A stretch of DNA of 60,000 bases from Nematostella vectensis. Taxonomy: Eukaryota > Cnidaria > Anthozoa > Actiniaria > Edwardsiidae. The DNA is taken from assembly GCF_932526225.1 (NCBI RefSeq), contig NC_064041.1:3176699-3236698 (forward strand). The letters run 5' to 3'. Under the pieces are notes generated by a model, which was not told the DNA's origin, ran no database searches, and saw only the letters and a list, made by a program, of their open reading frames with translations. Positions 26,881-40,500 of the stretch are shown here, piece by piece; within the stretch, counting starts at the first letter, position 1; each line of letters opens with the position of its first letter. The translations under genes and the position numbers were made by a program.

Positions 26881-29800
26881 CGCTTAGTTAGCACAAGCTA
26901 GCAGAACTTCTTCAAATATTCTTTGATGTTTAAGAAATGCCGATAACTACGTTGTTGTAATTGTAATATTAGACTATGGGAAAAAGAAAGATATTGCGTT
27001 AGCTTTTCTTTAAAAGGAAAAGTTAAGGAAAATATGAATATAAAATACAATAAAAGCAGTGCAGCAAAGCATTTCATTCAATATTCCTACATGAAATACG
27101 TCAAAAGCCGATTTCTTGAAATACTATAAATTAAGGAAAAAAATATTTTATAAGAGAAAGAACAGGCCTTGGTTTGGTTTGCTGGCATGTTTGTAAAAAA
27201 AGGTTTTGAAAAATATTGAAGATATACTACAACACAAAGCTGTGCAGTATTATATAATGATTATTTAGCTAAACTTTCTCTTATGAAACCTCACCCTAGG
27301 CTAACGAAGATCTCTCACATTTTTAATATATTAAAAACAATGAGAAAGGACTAGTAAAAAAGCGCACACAAAAACAAAATATGGACCGGATAAAATACGA
27401 AGCACATTAGCTATACACCATCCTTGCAAACATATCCCACGAAAAGCCGATATCTCGATACCATCTGCTATAGTAACTAGCTAACAGCTATAGTAACTAG
27501 CAAACATTATAATGGAAAGCAGATATCTCTGTTTTTTAATTCAATTGCAATCTACACTTGTGGGTCAAGGGGGCAGGTGAACAAATGCCATAGAATGTTT
27601 TAAAGAAGCGAAATAAAAACTTATCAAAATTTTATTTGCCTTACAAAAACCAACAAAAAGCTTATTATGAGCCACAGTTTGCTTAAAGGAAAGGTGCATA
27701 ATTATTTTTTAATTAGTAACATTTTTTATTTATCGGGAGGTTCTCGAAGGAGAGTTCAATAATTCAATTGTAATACTCGATTAAAACGCGACTCGTATAA
27801 CAGGAGCTATTCCAAAACCTATCAAATATTTACAAATAATGTTTCGAAAACCCACAAATGGAATATTGATTGTACGTGAGACAGCTTCTCCACGAAGGGT
27901 ATACTCTTGATATTGTACTCTGTTTATAGTTTTTCTCAAAGAGTTTTCTTACCTGATCGGCTTGAGCGCCGATAAGGAATTCGTCAAAGTATCCCTTTAG
28001 GTAGACCTGGACCACGGCCACCAGCGACCTGATGGAATACGTAAACAACAAAACAGGTCAGTGGAACCGAACTATTCGATACACTCTTTTTATATGAACG
28101 AAAACAGGTCAGTAAAACCGAACTATTCGATACACTCTTTTTATACGAACGAAAACATGTCAGTGAAACCGAACTATTCGATACACTCTTTTTATGTAAA
28201 CGAAAACAGGTCTCAGTGAAATCGAACTATTCGATACACTCTTTTTATACGAACGAAAAACAGGTCTCAGTGAAACCGAACTATTCGATACACTCTTTTT
28301 ATATAAACGAAAACATGTAAGTGAAACCGAACTATTCGATACACTCTATTTATATGAACGAAAACAGGTCTCAGCGAAACCGAACTATTCGATACACTCA
28401 TTTTATATAAACGAAAACATGTCAGTGAAACCGAACTATTCGATACACTATTTTCATATGAACGAAAACAGGTCTCAGTGAAAGCGAACTATTCGATACA
28501 CTCTTTTTATATGAACGAAAACAGGTCCCAGTGAAATCGAACTATTCGATACACTCTTTTTATATGAACGAAAACAGGTCTTAGTGAAACCGAACTATTC
28601 GATACGCTCTTTTTATATAAAGGAAAAAAAATTAAGTGAAATCGAACTATTCGATACACTCTTTTTATATGAACGAAAACAGGTCTCAGTGAAACCGAAC
28701 TATTCGATACACTCTTTTTATATGAACGAAAACAGGTCTAAGTAAAAACGAACTATTCGATACACTTTTTTATATGAACAAAAACAGGTCTCAGTGAAAC
28801 CGAACAATTCGATATACTCTTTTTATATGAACGAAAACAGGTCTCAGTGAAACCGAACTATTCGATACACTCTTTTTATATGAACGAAAACAGGTCTAAG
28901 TAAAAACGAACTATTCGATACACTTTTTTATATGAACAAAAACAGGTCTCAGTGAAACCGAACAATTCGATATACTCTTTTTATATGAACGAAAACAGGT
29001 CTCAGTGAAACCGAACTATTCGATACACTCTTTTTATATGAACGAAACCGGTCAGTGAAAACTGGACTATTTGATACAATCTTTTTTATATGAACGTCAA
29101 TTTTTCAGTTGAGTTTTTGCCATTTTTATTCTTGGAGCATTTTAAGGCTGAAAATGTTCTTACGGATGTTGTTAGATTAGTTTTGCTTTTGCAAATGATG
29201 ATTTATGGAATGTGTTTAAAAATACACACCAGTAGTGTTATGTAATAATACGAATAGAGTATTAAAAACAGAATGGCACAACTGATAATTAACAGTAAGG
29301 GTTTTAAAAAGCGAGCACATTTTGATTTTACTTTCCAGAATGCATCATTCTAACACAACAAGCCGAGTATATCCAGAGGGCACAGAAGGGCATGGATTTT
29401 TAAATAAATCACAATAATAAAAAAAAATCATTTCCTAAAAATGTTTTTAATCGCGTACTTACCAAAAAGCTTCTTCCTCACCCATAAACAGCAAGAACAG
29501 GCCAACCAGAAAGTTCATGCCCTGCATTGATTCACAAAGATTAGTGAACACAAAGAATGTATTGGGGGTATAAAACAAACACTGCTTATGTTATTGATAT
29601 GGTAGGTGCTATTTTAAAGTCGGCGCCTTCAATTAAAACTATATTATGATCACTGTCATCGTATAAATATTCTTTACTTGTTATGACAAGATGTATCGGC
29701 AGTTAAGCTATGTTGTTTTGTGTGAAATCTTTCTGGCTGAATCGACCGCGCTTTTAGCTGTTGTTATTTTGCCGCCAAGAGCAGGAGCGCTCGTAAGTTT

Positions 29801-32800
29801 CCCACCCAAAGAGTCACGTGATTGCATGCTAATGCTAATGCGTCATCGTTTTGTGTTGTTGATGTTGATGTTTTGTTCTTGTATTCTGCAGGCCCGTACC
29901 CAGGGGGGTGCAGGGGGTGCAAACGCACCCCCCCCCCCCCCCACACACACACACACACAACGGCCGCAGGTCCGCTTTCGGTTCTCAATAGACGTGCTAT
30001 TTGTAGACAAAACTTTTTTCGGATTTCGCACCCCCCCCCCTCCCAAGAAAAATCCTGGGTACGGGCCTGTCCTGGCTGCCGTTGCCTTGTCATCGTTGTT
30101 ATCGTACTGGTGTTGTGACCGTACGTGTAACACTGTACATGTGCTAGCTGCCGTTGCCTTGTCATCGTTGTTATCGTACTGGTGTTGTGACCGTACGTGT
30201 AACACTGTACATGTGCTAGCTGTCGTTGCCTTGTTATCGTTGTTATCGTACTGGTGTTGTGACCGTACGTGTAACACTGTACATGTGCTAGCTGCCGTTG
30301 CCTTGTCATCGTTGTTATCGTACTGGTGTTGTGACCGTACGTGTAACACTGTACATGTGCTAGCTGCCGTTGCCTTGTTATCGTTGTTATCGTACTGGTG
30401 TTGTGACCGTACGTGTAACACTGTACATGTGCTAGCTGCCGTTGCCTTGTCATCGTTGTTATCGTACTGGTGTTGTGACCGTACGTGTAACACTGTACAT
30501 GTGCTAGCTGTCGTTGCCTTGTTATCGTTGTTATCGTACTGGTGTTGTGACCGTACGTGTAACACTGTACATGTGCTAGCTGCCGTTGCCTTGTCATCGT
30601 TGTTATCGTACTGGTGTTGTGACCGTACGTGTAACACTGTACATGTGCTAGCTGTCGTTGCCTTGTCATCGTTGTTATCGTACTGGTGTTGTGACCGTAC
30701 GTGTAACACTGTACATGTCCTGGCTGTCGTTGCCTTGTCATCGTTGTTATCGTACTGGTGTTGTGACCGTACGTGTAACACTGTACATGTGCTAGCTGCC
30801 GTTGCCTTGTCATCGTTGTTATCGTACTGGTGTTGTGACCGTACGTGTAACACTGTACATGTGCTAGCTGCCGTTGCCTTGTCATCGTTGTTATCGTACT
30901 GGTGTTGTGACCGTACGTGTAACACTGTACATGTGCTAGCTGCCGTTGCCTTGTCATCGTTGTTATCGTACTGGTGTTGTGACCGTACGTGTAATACTGT
31001 ACATGTGTAACATTTGTACCTGCAAGTAGCCGATCTCAGGCATGTAATCAGCGAAGCAGTGGAGAATCCTCGATAGGCACTTCACCTACGGTAGAAAGAG
31101 AAACATGCTAGGACAGTATGTTAAGCAAATCGAGTCTGTATTATACAGTATACACCCAATCAAAAGAAATGCACAGCGGCGTTGCCACGATTTTTAACAG
31201 GAGGGCCCAAAAGGGAATGCAAAATAAACAGAACAAGATGAAGATACTCCGGCATCAGTCTAAGGGATAAATGGTCTTGAAGATATGCATCCAACCAAGG
31301 TTATTGCAACTACTCTTTAGCCAAATAATAGCACAAGTTCCTTCCTTGACAAATTTCAAATCGAACAAGGAAAGAAAAGCAGAATCACCCCTCTTAACAA
31401 AACGCTTAAAATACCACACAAGGGAGAGACTCCAGCAAACACAGCTCAAGAAACAAGAAGATACCTTTCTTCTGACCCTTCAGGTCCATTTCCATGGCCT
31501 CAAAACACAATGTCCACTCCTTGAAAGCTTGTGAACCATCTTGGGTGCCGTTACGGATTGCAAAGCATTCTGGGAAATCCGGGGAACAATTCACGTGGGG
31601 AGGGCCAGTCAACAATCCTCTCCCCAAAGTCAGATATTTTTTTACACCCCGAAGCCAAACAAATCAATTCCAGGTCATACAGAACCAGAAAAGCAGTGTA
31701 AACAATTTTGGAATCAATTTGGTTTCAGAAAAGACAGCATTTAGGAGATCTGTGGTGATTCATTAGAAAATTATTTTCTCATCCGGGCAAAGCCAAACAA
31801 GAAAAAATCATCATGAATCCACCTTTGCTTGCAAATATCCATAAGCACTCAATTATGCCCCAATAGACTTCATGATGTCATAAGACACTCTCCTAATATG
31901 CTCATAGCTGTATTTTTGATGAAAAATACAAGCAACCATCAACTTGTGCTCGCTTCAGCACAACGACGAGGGATTAAAAGTGGGGACCGCAAAGCACTGT
32001 TGGAAAGCTAGGATACCGCTGACAAGGTGCAGCTGTGTTTGACTTTGACGGGCTGTAAAAAACTCAGAATAGGGGGAAGGTATCTGTTTTCAGTCTGTTT
32101 TTTTGTAAATTCAGCTCAAAAATAGCCAGGAGTCAATGGGTTAGATAATGTCTCATACATCTACTGTATTTTTGGCTCCTAAAGGGGGGGGGGACGGGCC
32201 CCCTAGGCCACCCCCCTGGCTACGCCCCTGATGCAGTGCAAGCGAAGAATGGCAAATTGCCAATGGCAGTCCCAAGACTGATAGGTGCTATGGGTAATTA
32301 TTCGTAAGAGATAAGGTGATAAATAACTCCAGCGATACCAGAGCTATCATCGATGGCCTTTAATAGATTATCGTATGACTGATCATTATTCTTCTTCTGC
32401 ATTCGGTTGAATAAGAAATGAGACCCACGATACCTGTCGTCGTAGAACTGCAATTTGCCAATCGACATTTGCCTTTTACAATGCATTTGTTTCTTTTATA
32501 TTAAATGGTACAAACAGCAACATCACGACGATAAAACAAAAATTCATATAACGTATAAGGGTTTCTATGTTTATGCTAATTAATCAGTTAATTGTTAATT
32601 GACATAGCTGTCAACCTCGCCTCAGGAAAAATCTTGAGAAAATACAGTGAATGTATCAGAAGTATCAAGATAGCTCATGCGGGGGAATACAGTAAATGAA
32701 TGGATATTTTCAAGAAAAATAGGCTTGAAAAAAGGTTCAAAATCTTGAGACTCTCGCCTAATGCGGAAGAGTCGACAGTTTTGCTATGATAAGTATATTT

Positions 32801-34440
32801 CTATGTCTTAAATATATAAGCAATGGTTCATTGGTTCTTAACTAAATAGTCGATTACAGAGAAACCCCATTATTAAGGACACCTTGGGTACCCAAAGACT
32901 TGTCCTCATACAGTAGAACCCCGTTAATACGGACACCGTTTAAATCCATAAAACTGCATTCATACAGTCGAACCCCGTTAATACGGACACCGTTGAAACC
33001 CATAAAACTGTATTCATACAGTAAAACCCAGTTAAAAAGGACACCATTCTCAATGTAATCGAGTAGGTCACGCTCAAGATGTTGCTTACCATAGGAGAGT
33101 CCAGACTCTTGAAGTTCTCATTAGTCGGCATCGTTCTCAAAAGGTCGCACTTGATTTGTCGCTCAACGTCGCTCATCTCCTCCTTGATTGTATGCTGTTT
33201 GAGAAAATTCACACAATACAACCTGCTTCTGGTGGTGTCATTCAATATGACAGCGCGATCATACAATAATGCCTAGTCTACATAAACGACAAAGCGACTT
33301 CAGGACGTGAGCGCTAACGGAAAATAAAAACAGCGTCACGTAATCTTACTCACGAATCTCTGATAGGACGTCATATGCCATATACGTCACGTGATATTAC
33401 TGATAGGTCGCCTATTATGCGTTTAGTGATCTTGCTCGCTCACATCTGAAAGATCACCCACCATGCGTCACGTAGTCTTACTCGCTAATCTATGATAGGT
33501 CACCTACCATACGTCACGTGATCTTACTAGCTTATCTCTGATAGGTCACCTATCATATGTTACGTGATTTTGCTAACCTCTGAAAGGTCACCTACTATAC
33601 GTCATGTGATCTTGCTCGCTTATCTCTGATAGGTCAACTATCATACGTCACGTGATCTTGCTTATACTAATCTCTGAAAGGTCACATAATATACGTCATG
33701 CGATCTTACTCGCTTATGTCTGATAGGTTACCTATCATACGTCACGTGATCTTGCTAGTCTCTGATAGGTCACCTGCCATACGTCATGTGATCGTACTCG
33801 CTAATCTCTGATAGGTCACCTACCATACGTCATGTGATCTTGCTAATCTCTGAAAGGTCACCTACTATACGTCATGTGATCTTACTCACTAATCTCTGAT
33901 AGGTCACCTACCATACGTCACGTGATCTTACGCATACTAATCTCTCATAAGCCTCCTACCATGCGTTTGGTGATCTTGCTCGCCAATCTCTGATAGAAAT
34001 TCGGGGCCTAGCAAAGAAATTAAATTACCATTTTTTAAGTAAACGTCTTAAAACAGAGATCGTATTGATACTACTTGGTTCAAATTTTAAACGACGTATA
34101 TGTACCTTGGCTTTCATTAAACTTTCCACCTTCTCATACGTGAGGCTAAGGAGAATCAGGGATCAATTAGTACAACTAAAAACAAAAAAAAGCAGCATGC
34201 GTATATAGAGCACATATTTTACAGGCTTAATAAAACTCTACACCCTAATGACGAAGGTCAAATAACTCATATGATGAGGAGGTTTTCCTCAAAAAGGATC
34301 GTCAAAGAAGAAAGAAAGAGTTATTGTTGGTAAAGACCGTTAAACCAGACAACAATTTTGATCACTCCACGAAATAAACACACACACACACAAAAAACAA
34401 CGGGTTAATAAGCTAAACCGGTCATACAAGAAACAAGCTC

Positions 34441-34524
<84 letters not shown>

Positions 34525-37500
34525 TAATAATAATAATAATAGTCAAGAAAGAATGCCGAATAAATTATTTCCCAAATGAAAGAAAAGATATGTTTCATTT
34601 GTACTTCAAGCCTTTCTTGGCAGCGAGAAATGCATATTTGTCTTAGAATTCCTACATTTACGGCGCGATTTCAAATCTCCCGCCTTTCCCTTTGACGCCA
34701 CTTTGGTATGCTTAACTTCCCGACCCTCCTAGGGAAGCATTTGGTGAGCTTGGGCCCGCAATGACCACAGTCATTGCTTAGCAGTCTATGCTAAGGGATT
34801 ATGCGTGCAACGGGGTGCAAGCAGAGCTAATTTTTGCCATTCTTAGCGTGTTTAGAAAACATGTTTCGTTTAGCGGTTTTGCCTCATTTCTTCGCACTTT
34901 TCTTGGCCGAGAGCATTCGTATTTCAATAAGACATTCGGTGAAATAATGAAGAGCATTGTACTCTGGAAAGAAGCACCTAAAATGGGGAGAAGAGGAAAG
35001 GAAGACAGGAAGAAAAGACAGTGCAGAAAATATTCTGTGTTTTTTGTAAGTTCTGTACTGAAAAATAGCACACAACAAAGCAGGACATTAGAACTAAATA
35101 TAAGCAGCAAACATCAGGTATAAAGTCAAGATACATCATATATATTTTATTATTTATAAGTCACTTTACAGCTGTAGTGTAAGAGGACACTTCAGTAAAA
35201 CTTATTCTAGTGAAACCATTATTTTTTCTACTTGTCGCTGCAACAGGTGTAAAACAAAAATGCAAAGTTTGCCCTGGTGTTGTACATATGTTTAAGAATT
35301 AACCAAAAATCCAGTGTTTTGACATTTACCTAAGCAGGAAGAAAATTTGGTGTAGTGGGCAGGTCAGGGAATGTTGAACCCCAGTTGACTTCTACTTTTT
35401 GAGTTTTTTTTTTACCAAATTTAATAGTTGATCAATACATGTTTACCATGATCAGGCTTCGGCGAATGACCCCAGTTTCATAAGATATTTCAGCGGCATC
35501 CAGGGAATGTGCAAGTGAAACTCTGATATTACATTATCTAGGGTGGTCATTACCTTGGGTCCTTTCTCTGGTGCCATTCTGCTGTTAGTACCAGACTTCT
35601 TAATCCAGAAAATAAAGAAAGGCTAAGGAAATTTGTCAACTTACCCTCACCCTGTCTGTCATTTATAAGTATACTCAACAGAGTTTGAATAGGGAGTATA
35701 GTGCAGTCAACTTAATTTCTTGTAGAGCACTTGGTCATTAGACCATTGTGCCCTCGTGCTAATTTATCAGATTTAGGGTTAAAAGTAGGGCTTAGTTACG
35801 TCCCAATAAAATGCAACACTTACTATTTGTCTGTACAAAACAAGGGAGTGGTATACAATAAAAGAAAACATTTGTTTCGATATTTTTTTATAGTGCACAA
35901 CTGGCTCACAGAAACAGCAGATAACCCTTTGTACAATGTCTCAGCTTGTATACTTACACATATATGAACACCAAACAACTGAAGGGCTACTAAAGAAATG
36001 CCTGATATCCATCTAAGTGAGTTGGAGCCATAATTGAGTCTATCTTTCTACTTTTTGGATCAGAATACACCTGTATAGTATTTTGTTTTTATCTTGCAAT
36101 CTATGATGACTACAAATGATAACAATTGAATTAGCTATGTGTTTTATTTTGTTGAAAAAGGGTCTGGATCCTTAGTTTTATTATATGTTTTATACTTTAT
36201 AAGTTAAATTATACATAATAGAGACATAACTTTTACTGTTTTCATTCAATGGATATCCTCCCTGTATCTAAACTTGCTTTTACTGTAAGAATGAATGGAT
36301 AAAAGACAAGGCATTTTGGTTTATTCAAAAGTATAATTTATAATGCAATTTATAAAATATGAATGGTGGCTAAACAATTCAGTAACACATAAATCAATTT
36401 GATAGCAACGGAACTTGTTTCCTTTATAAAGAAATGTTTATGATTTAAAATCACAGGGAAAATGTAATACTGTATATGTCTATGTATCTGCTTTTTCTTG
36501 AAGAATATATCTTGTTGATTATTCAGATGTCACCATGACTTGCTTCTTGGGTATAGCTAGGATGAAATCATATAATTAATTAGAAATTATATATAAAAGA
36601 TTCAACATACAAGTTTGGCCCCCAATTAATTCCGAAAGATTTACTAAACTGTTTAGTTAACATTACTAGAATACAAATAATGGACTGTTTTCTCTGATGA
36701 TTTACTTATGTGAATTGATAGAAACCCAACAATAAAAAAACTGCTGTACCATTTTTTACATTTATACTTAAATTTCATATTATAGTATCTTAGAATTAAA
36801 ACTTCACACACCACAAAACAATCTTGTCCGAGCTCGAGGCGATGTAAAAATCAAAGGAAACAACAGTAAAGCAAGATTTGATCTACAAATAACATCTTTT
36901 CTATAGAAGGCCTGCATTACTTCTATCGGCAGTTATGTGGACACAGTCAAGATGCATTTTCTAGCAAAACATAGTTTCCCCACCACTTTAAGTACCTAAG
37001 CTTTTGATGACTAATTTATATCATGTTTTCTGAGTTTTAAAGATATGAAAAGTACATTTAGGCATAAAAAAACTAACCTTTTTTTCGAGGTTTGAAATCG
37101 TTGTTTTCTGGTCATGCGTTTGCTCGTTTTTTTTTTTTTTGCGAAAATCACGATGGTTTCGTAGGTTTATTTCTACTGAGTTTCCTTTTTTACACATTCT
37201 ATCGGACTAGAGGTAGAGTTGGCATTTTTATACATCAGGAAGCGCTTTGAAACCTCTCCCCTCTGCATTTTGTACTTGACTTTTGCCGCCATCTTGAATT
37301 TGATCCTTACTCCACGGCGATTGATTGACAAATGAGCCGATGTTTCCCTGCGAAGCGGCCTTTTATACCGCGCCTTCGTGTTTAACAAACTCAACCCGAC
37401 ATTACAAGAAACAAGCTAAACCGGTCAGACATGTTCAGCCGATCATAAAAGCATTACCTGAGCCACACAGCTCGTCTACATGAGGTGGGGATGCCCTCCC

Positions 37501-40500
37501 TAAACAGGGTTTTGAGCTCCTTCTAAAATAAAAAAAAACTTTATCAGTCAAACTCATTTAATCACTAGTAAAAAAAACCTAAAATGTATTAAGATTATCT
37601 CAGTTTATCATTATACTTGATATTGTTACTTCACCCTTCTTGGTCTTAGAAACATTGAATAGTATTTAGCTAATAAAGCTAGTTGATTCTGCATGGGATA
37701 TAGTTAGGCGTATACCATCAGACCTATATGTAGCAAAGAATATTACAATTATAAACGAGGCGGCCTATTGTCGCTAACCCACCTCCTTGTAGAGCACCCT
37801 GTTGCCACCGCGTTTCTTGGACTCGATGTATTCTTGGAAGAACTGCACCTGGCCGGTGTTATTCTTTGAAAGAGGATCAAAAGGTGACCTCGTGTAGTAT
37901 AGGAGCCACCTGTGACCTCATTTAGTAATACGCCCTCCCCCTCATGAGAAAGTTTAAGTATGATAACCTTCACGTGACTTCGTGCAGTTTGATACCCTTC
38001 ACGTGACCTCGTGTATTTTAATACCCTTCACGTGACCACGTGTATTTTAATACCCTTCACGTGACCTCGTGTATTTTAATACCCTTTACGTGACCTCGTG
38101 TATTTAAATATCCTTCACGTGACCTCGTGTATTTTAATACCTTTCACGTGACCTCGTGTATTTTAATACCTTACACGTGACCTTGTATATTTTAATACCC
38201 TTCACATGACCTTGTGCAGTTTGATACCCTTTACGTGACCACTTTTAGGTTGATACCCCTTACGTGAACTTATTTAGTTTGGTTCCCCTCACGTGACTTC
38301 ATTTAGTATACCCCTCACGTGACTTCATTTAGTATTAGGAAAATGGCCCGACAAGACATCCTACTCAATTATTATATCTAATGCATTTATCATTAACTAT
38401 CGTTAACTTAACACTGATGTTCGTTCACTAGTAAGTTTATGCTTGCCTTTGTAGTCATTCCGTAAAGATGCTCACAAATAAAGCAGTCGATTTGAAGTAT
38501 TTGTTTTGGGTTTTAGGGAAAATAATGGTCACTTTGAAAAACAGAATGATTTAGCTCTAAATATTTGTTAAAGTTCTATGTATATCTTTCTTGCCGTTAT
38601 ATTTAAAAAGCGAATTCATTTTGGCAAAAAAAATTATGGCAAACATTTAACTGAAATAATTGAGGAACTTACATGAGCGGTGTCTTATTTATGGGAAGAA
38701 AAAGATAATGACAAACACCTTCATGGAAAACATTTAGTAAAACAAAAGAAGTTGAATCATCGTTCCATTTCATAAACTTTTCACAGCTGGAGATCAGAAC
38801 TAAGAACACAAACATGAACCCAATAATTAAGCGAATATTCACAACAGTTTAAGTTACCAAATATTAATGCAAAGCGCGGATAATCCTCGAAAAAAAATAT
38901 TTTAAAAAACACGAAAATCATTAAAAAAATCGAACGAAACGACGAAAATCACCAAATGAACGCATGTAATCATGTAAGCATGTCTATATTAAACAATAAG
39001 CATACCGAGTAGACGAAAACCAATGGGCCTCATGCTAAGTTGGTTAATGCATCTTTCAAAACTCCATGATCATAAGAGAGATCGTCCATTAGCCTTCAGT
39101 CTGGGCAGAATAGATATCATGACAAATGAATATTGAGGAATCTCCACATCTGCGAAATTATCCAGTTTCTAGGAAAAGAAACCTGGCCAAAAGGTATGAT
39201 AACTAATTTGTGCGACCTTTTTTGCAATAAGCTTTCTAGAAACCGAAGAATTAATGTATAATGGAAAGTTAAAAATAATATGCTTTGAGCTCTGACGACG
39301 GAGTAAAACAGGGTAAAAGAGTAGATACTTTATCTAAACATTTCCCAGAAAATTATTAAACTGTTAAAAAACCCAACACTTTACTTAACCCTAATCAATA
39401 TACCCCTCGCGTGACCTCATTTAGTATGATACCCCTCGCGTGACCTCATTTAGTATGATACCCCTCGCTTGACCTCATTTAGTATGATACCCCTCGCGTG
39501 ACCTCATTTTGTATAATACCCCTCGCGTGACCTCATTTAGTATGATACCCTACGTGACCTCATTTAGTATGATACCCCTCGCGTGACCTCATTTAGTATA
39601 CCCCTCGCGTGACCTCATTTAGTATGATATCTCATCACGTGACCTCATTTACTATGTTACATCTCGCGTGACCTTACTTTGTATGATACCCCTCGCGTGA
39701 CCTTATTTAGTAAGATAGTTCTTGCGTGACCTTATTTATTATGTTGGACCTCGCGTGACCTCATTAAGTATGATACCCCTCGCGTGGCCTTAATTAGTAT
39801 GATAGTTCTCGCGTGACCCGTGTAGTACGAGAGCCTCTCGTCAGCCCTCGTTCACCGACTTCCTTATTGGAAGGTAAACGATGTGATGAAATCTCATCGA
39901 ATAGATACAAATAATGCAAAGGTTTTAAAATCATCCGATCTGTGTGGATGCTTTTTCACGCTTGGTATTTTAGTACAATGGCGGCTTACAGAGGCATTCG
40001 GTGATGTAGAAGCAGTGCCTGAAAAGACATCCCCTGAACTATTATATCCAATGCATTCATCGTTAACTGTCCTTAAGTTTATTCTTGACTTTAAAGACAT
40101 TCTATAAAGATGCCTACTAAAAAACAGTCGATTTGAACTACATCTGTTTCGAGTTTAGGGACACAAATGGTCAATTTTAAAAACAGGATGATTTTTTGAA
40201 AAGTTCCTTGCAAATCTTTTTTATCAAAGTATAATATCTAAAAGAAGGAAATCATTTATATGATAATAGTTATGTCAAACAGTTTGAATTTAAATATCAT
40301 AGTGGCGAAAATAACATAAACTGTTTATTTATTCATGGGAATAAACTTAAACTGCTTATTTATTCATGGGAGGAAAAGATAATAAAGGTCTTCACAGAAA
40401 ACATTTAGTTGACATAGAAACCAACTAAACAAAAAAAATTTTAATATCTGAAAAGACATCTATAGTTCTACTGAACTATTATATCCAATGCATTTATCGT

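Noticed and set aside
29691-31010. 439-codon plus-strand and about 400-codon minus-strand repeat proteins
   Set aside because: Products of the 72-bp minisatellite read in several frames; no domain and overlapping antisense frames.
34788-35123. 111-codon plus-strand frame near a GC-richer patch
   Set aside because: Overlapped by equally long antisense frames and lacking any motif; insufficient to call a gene.
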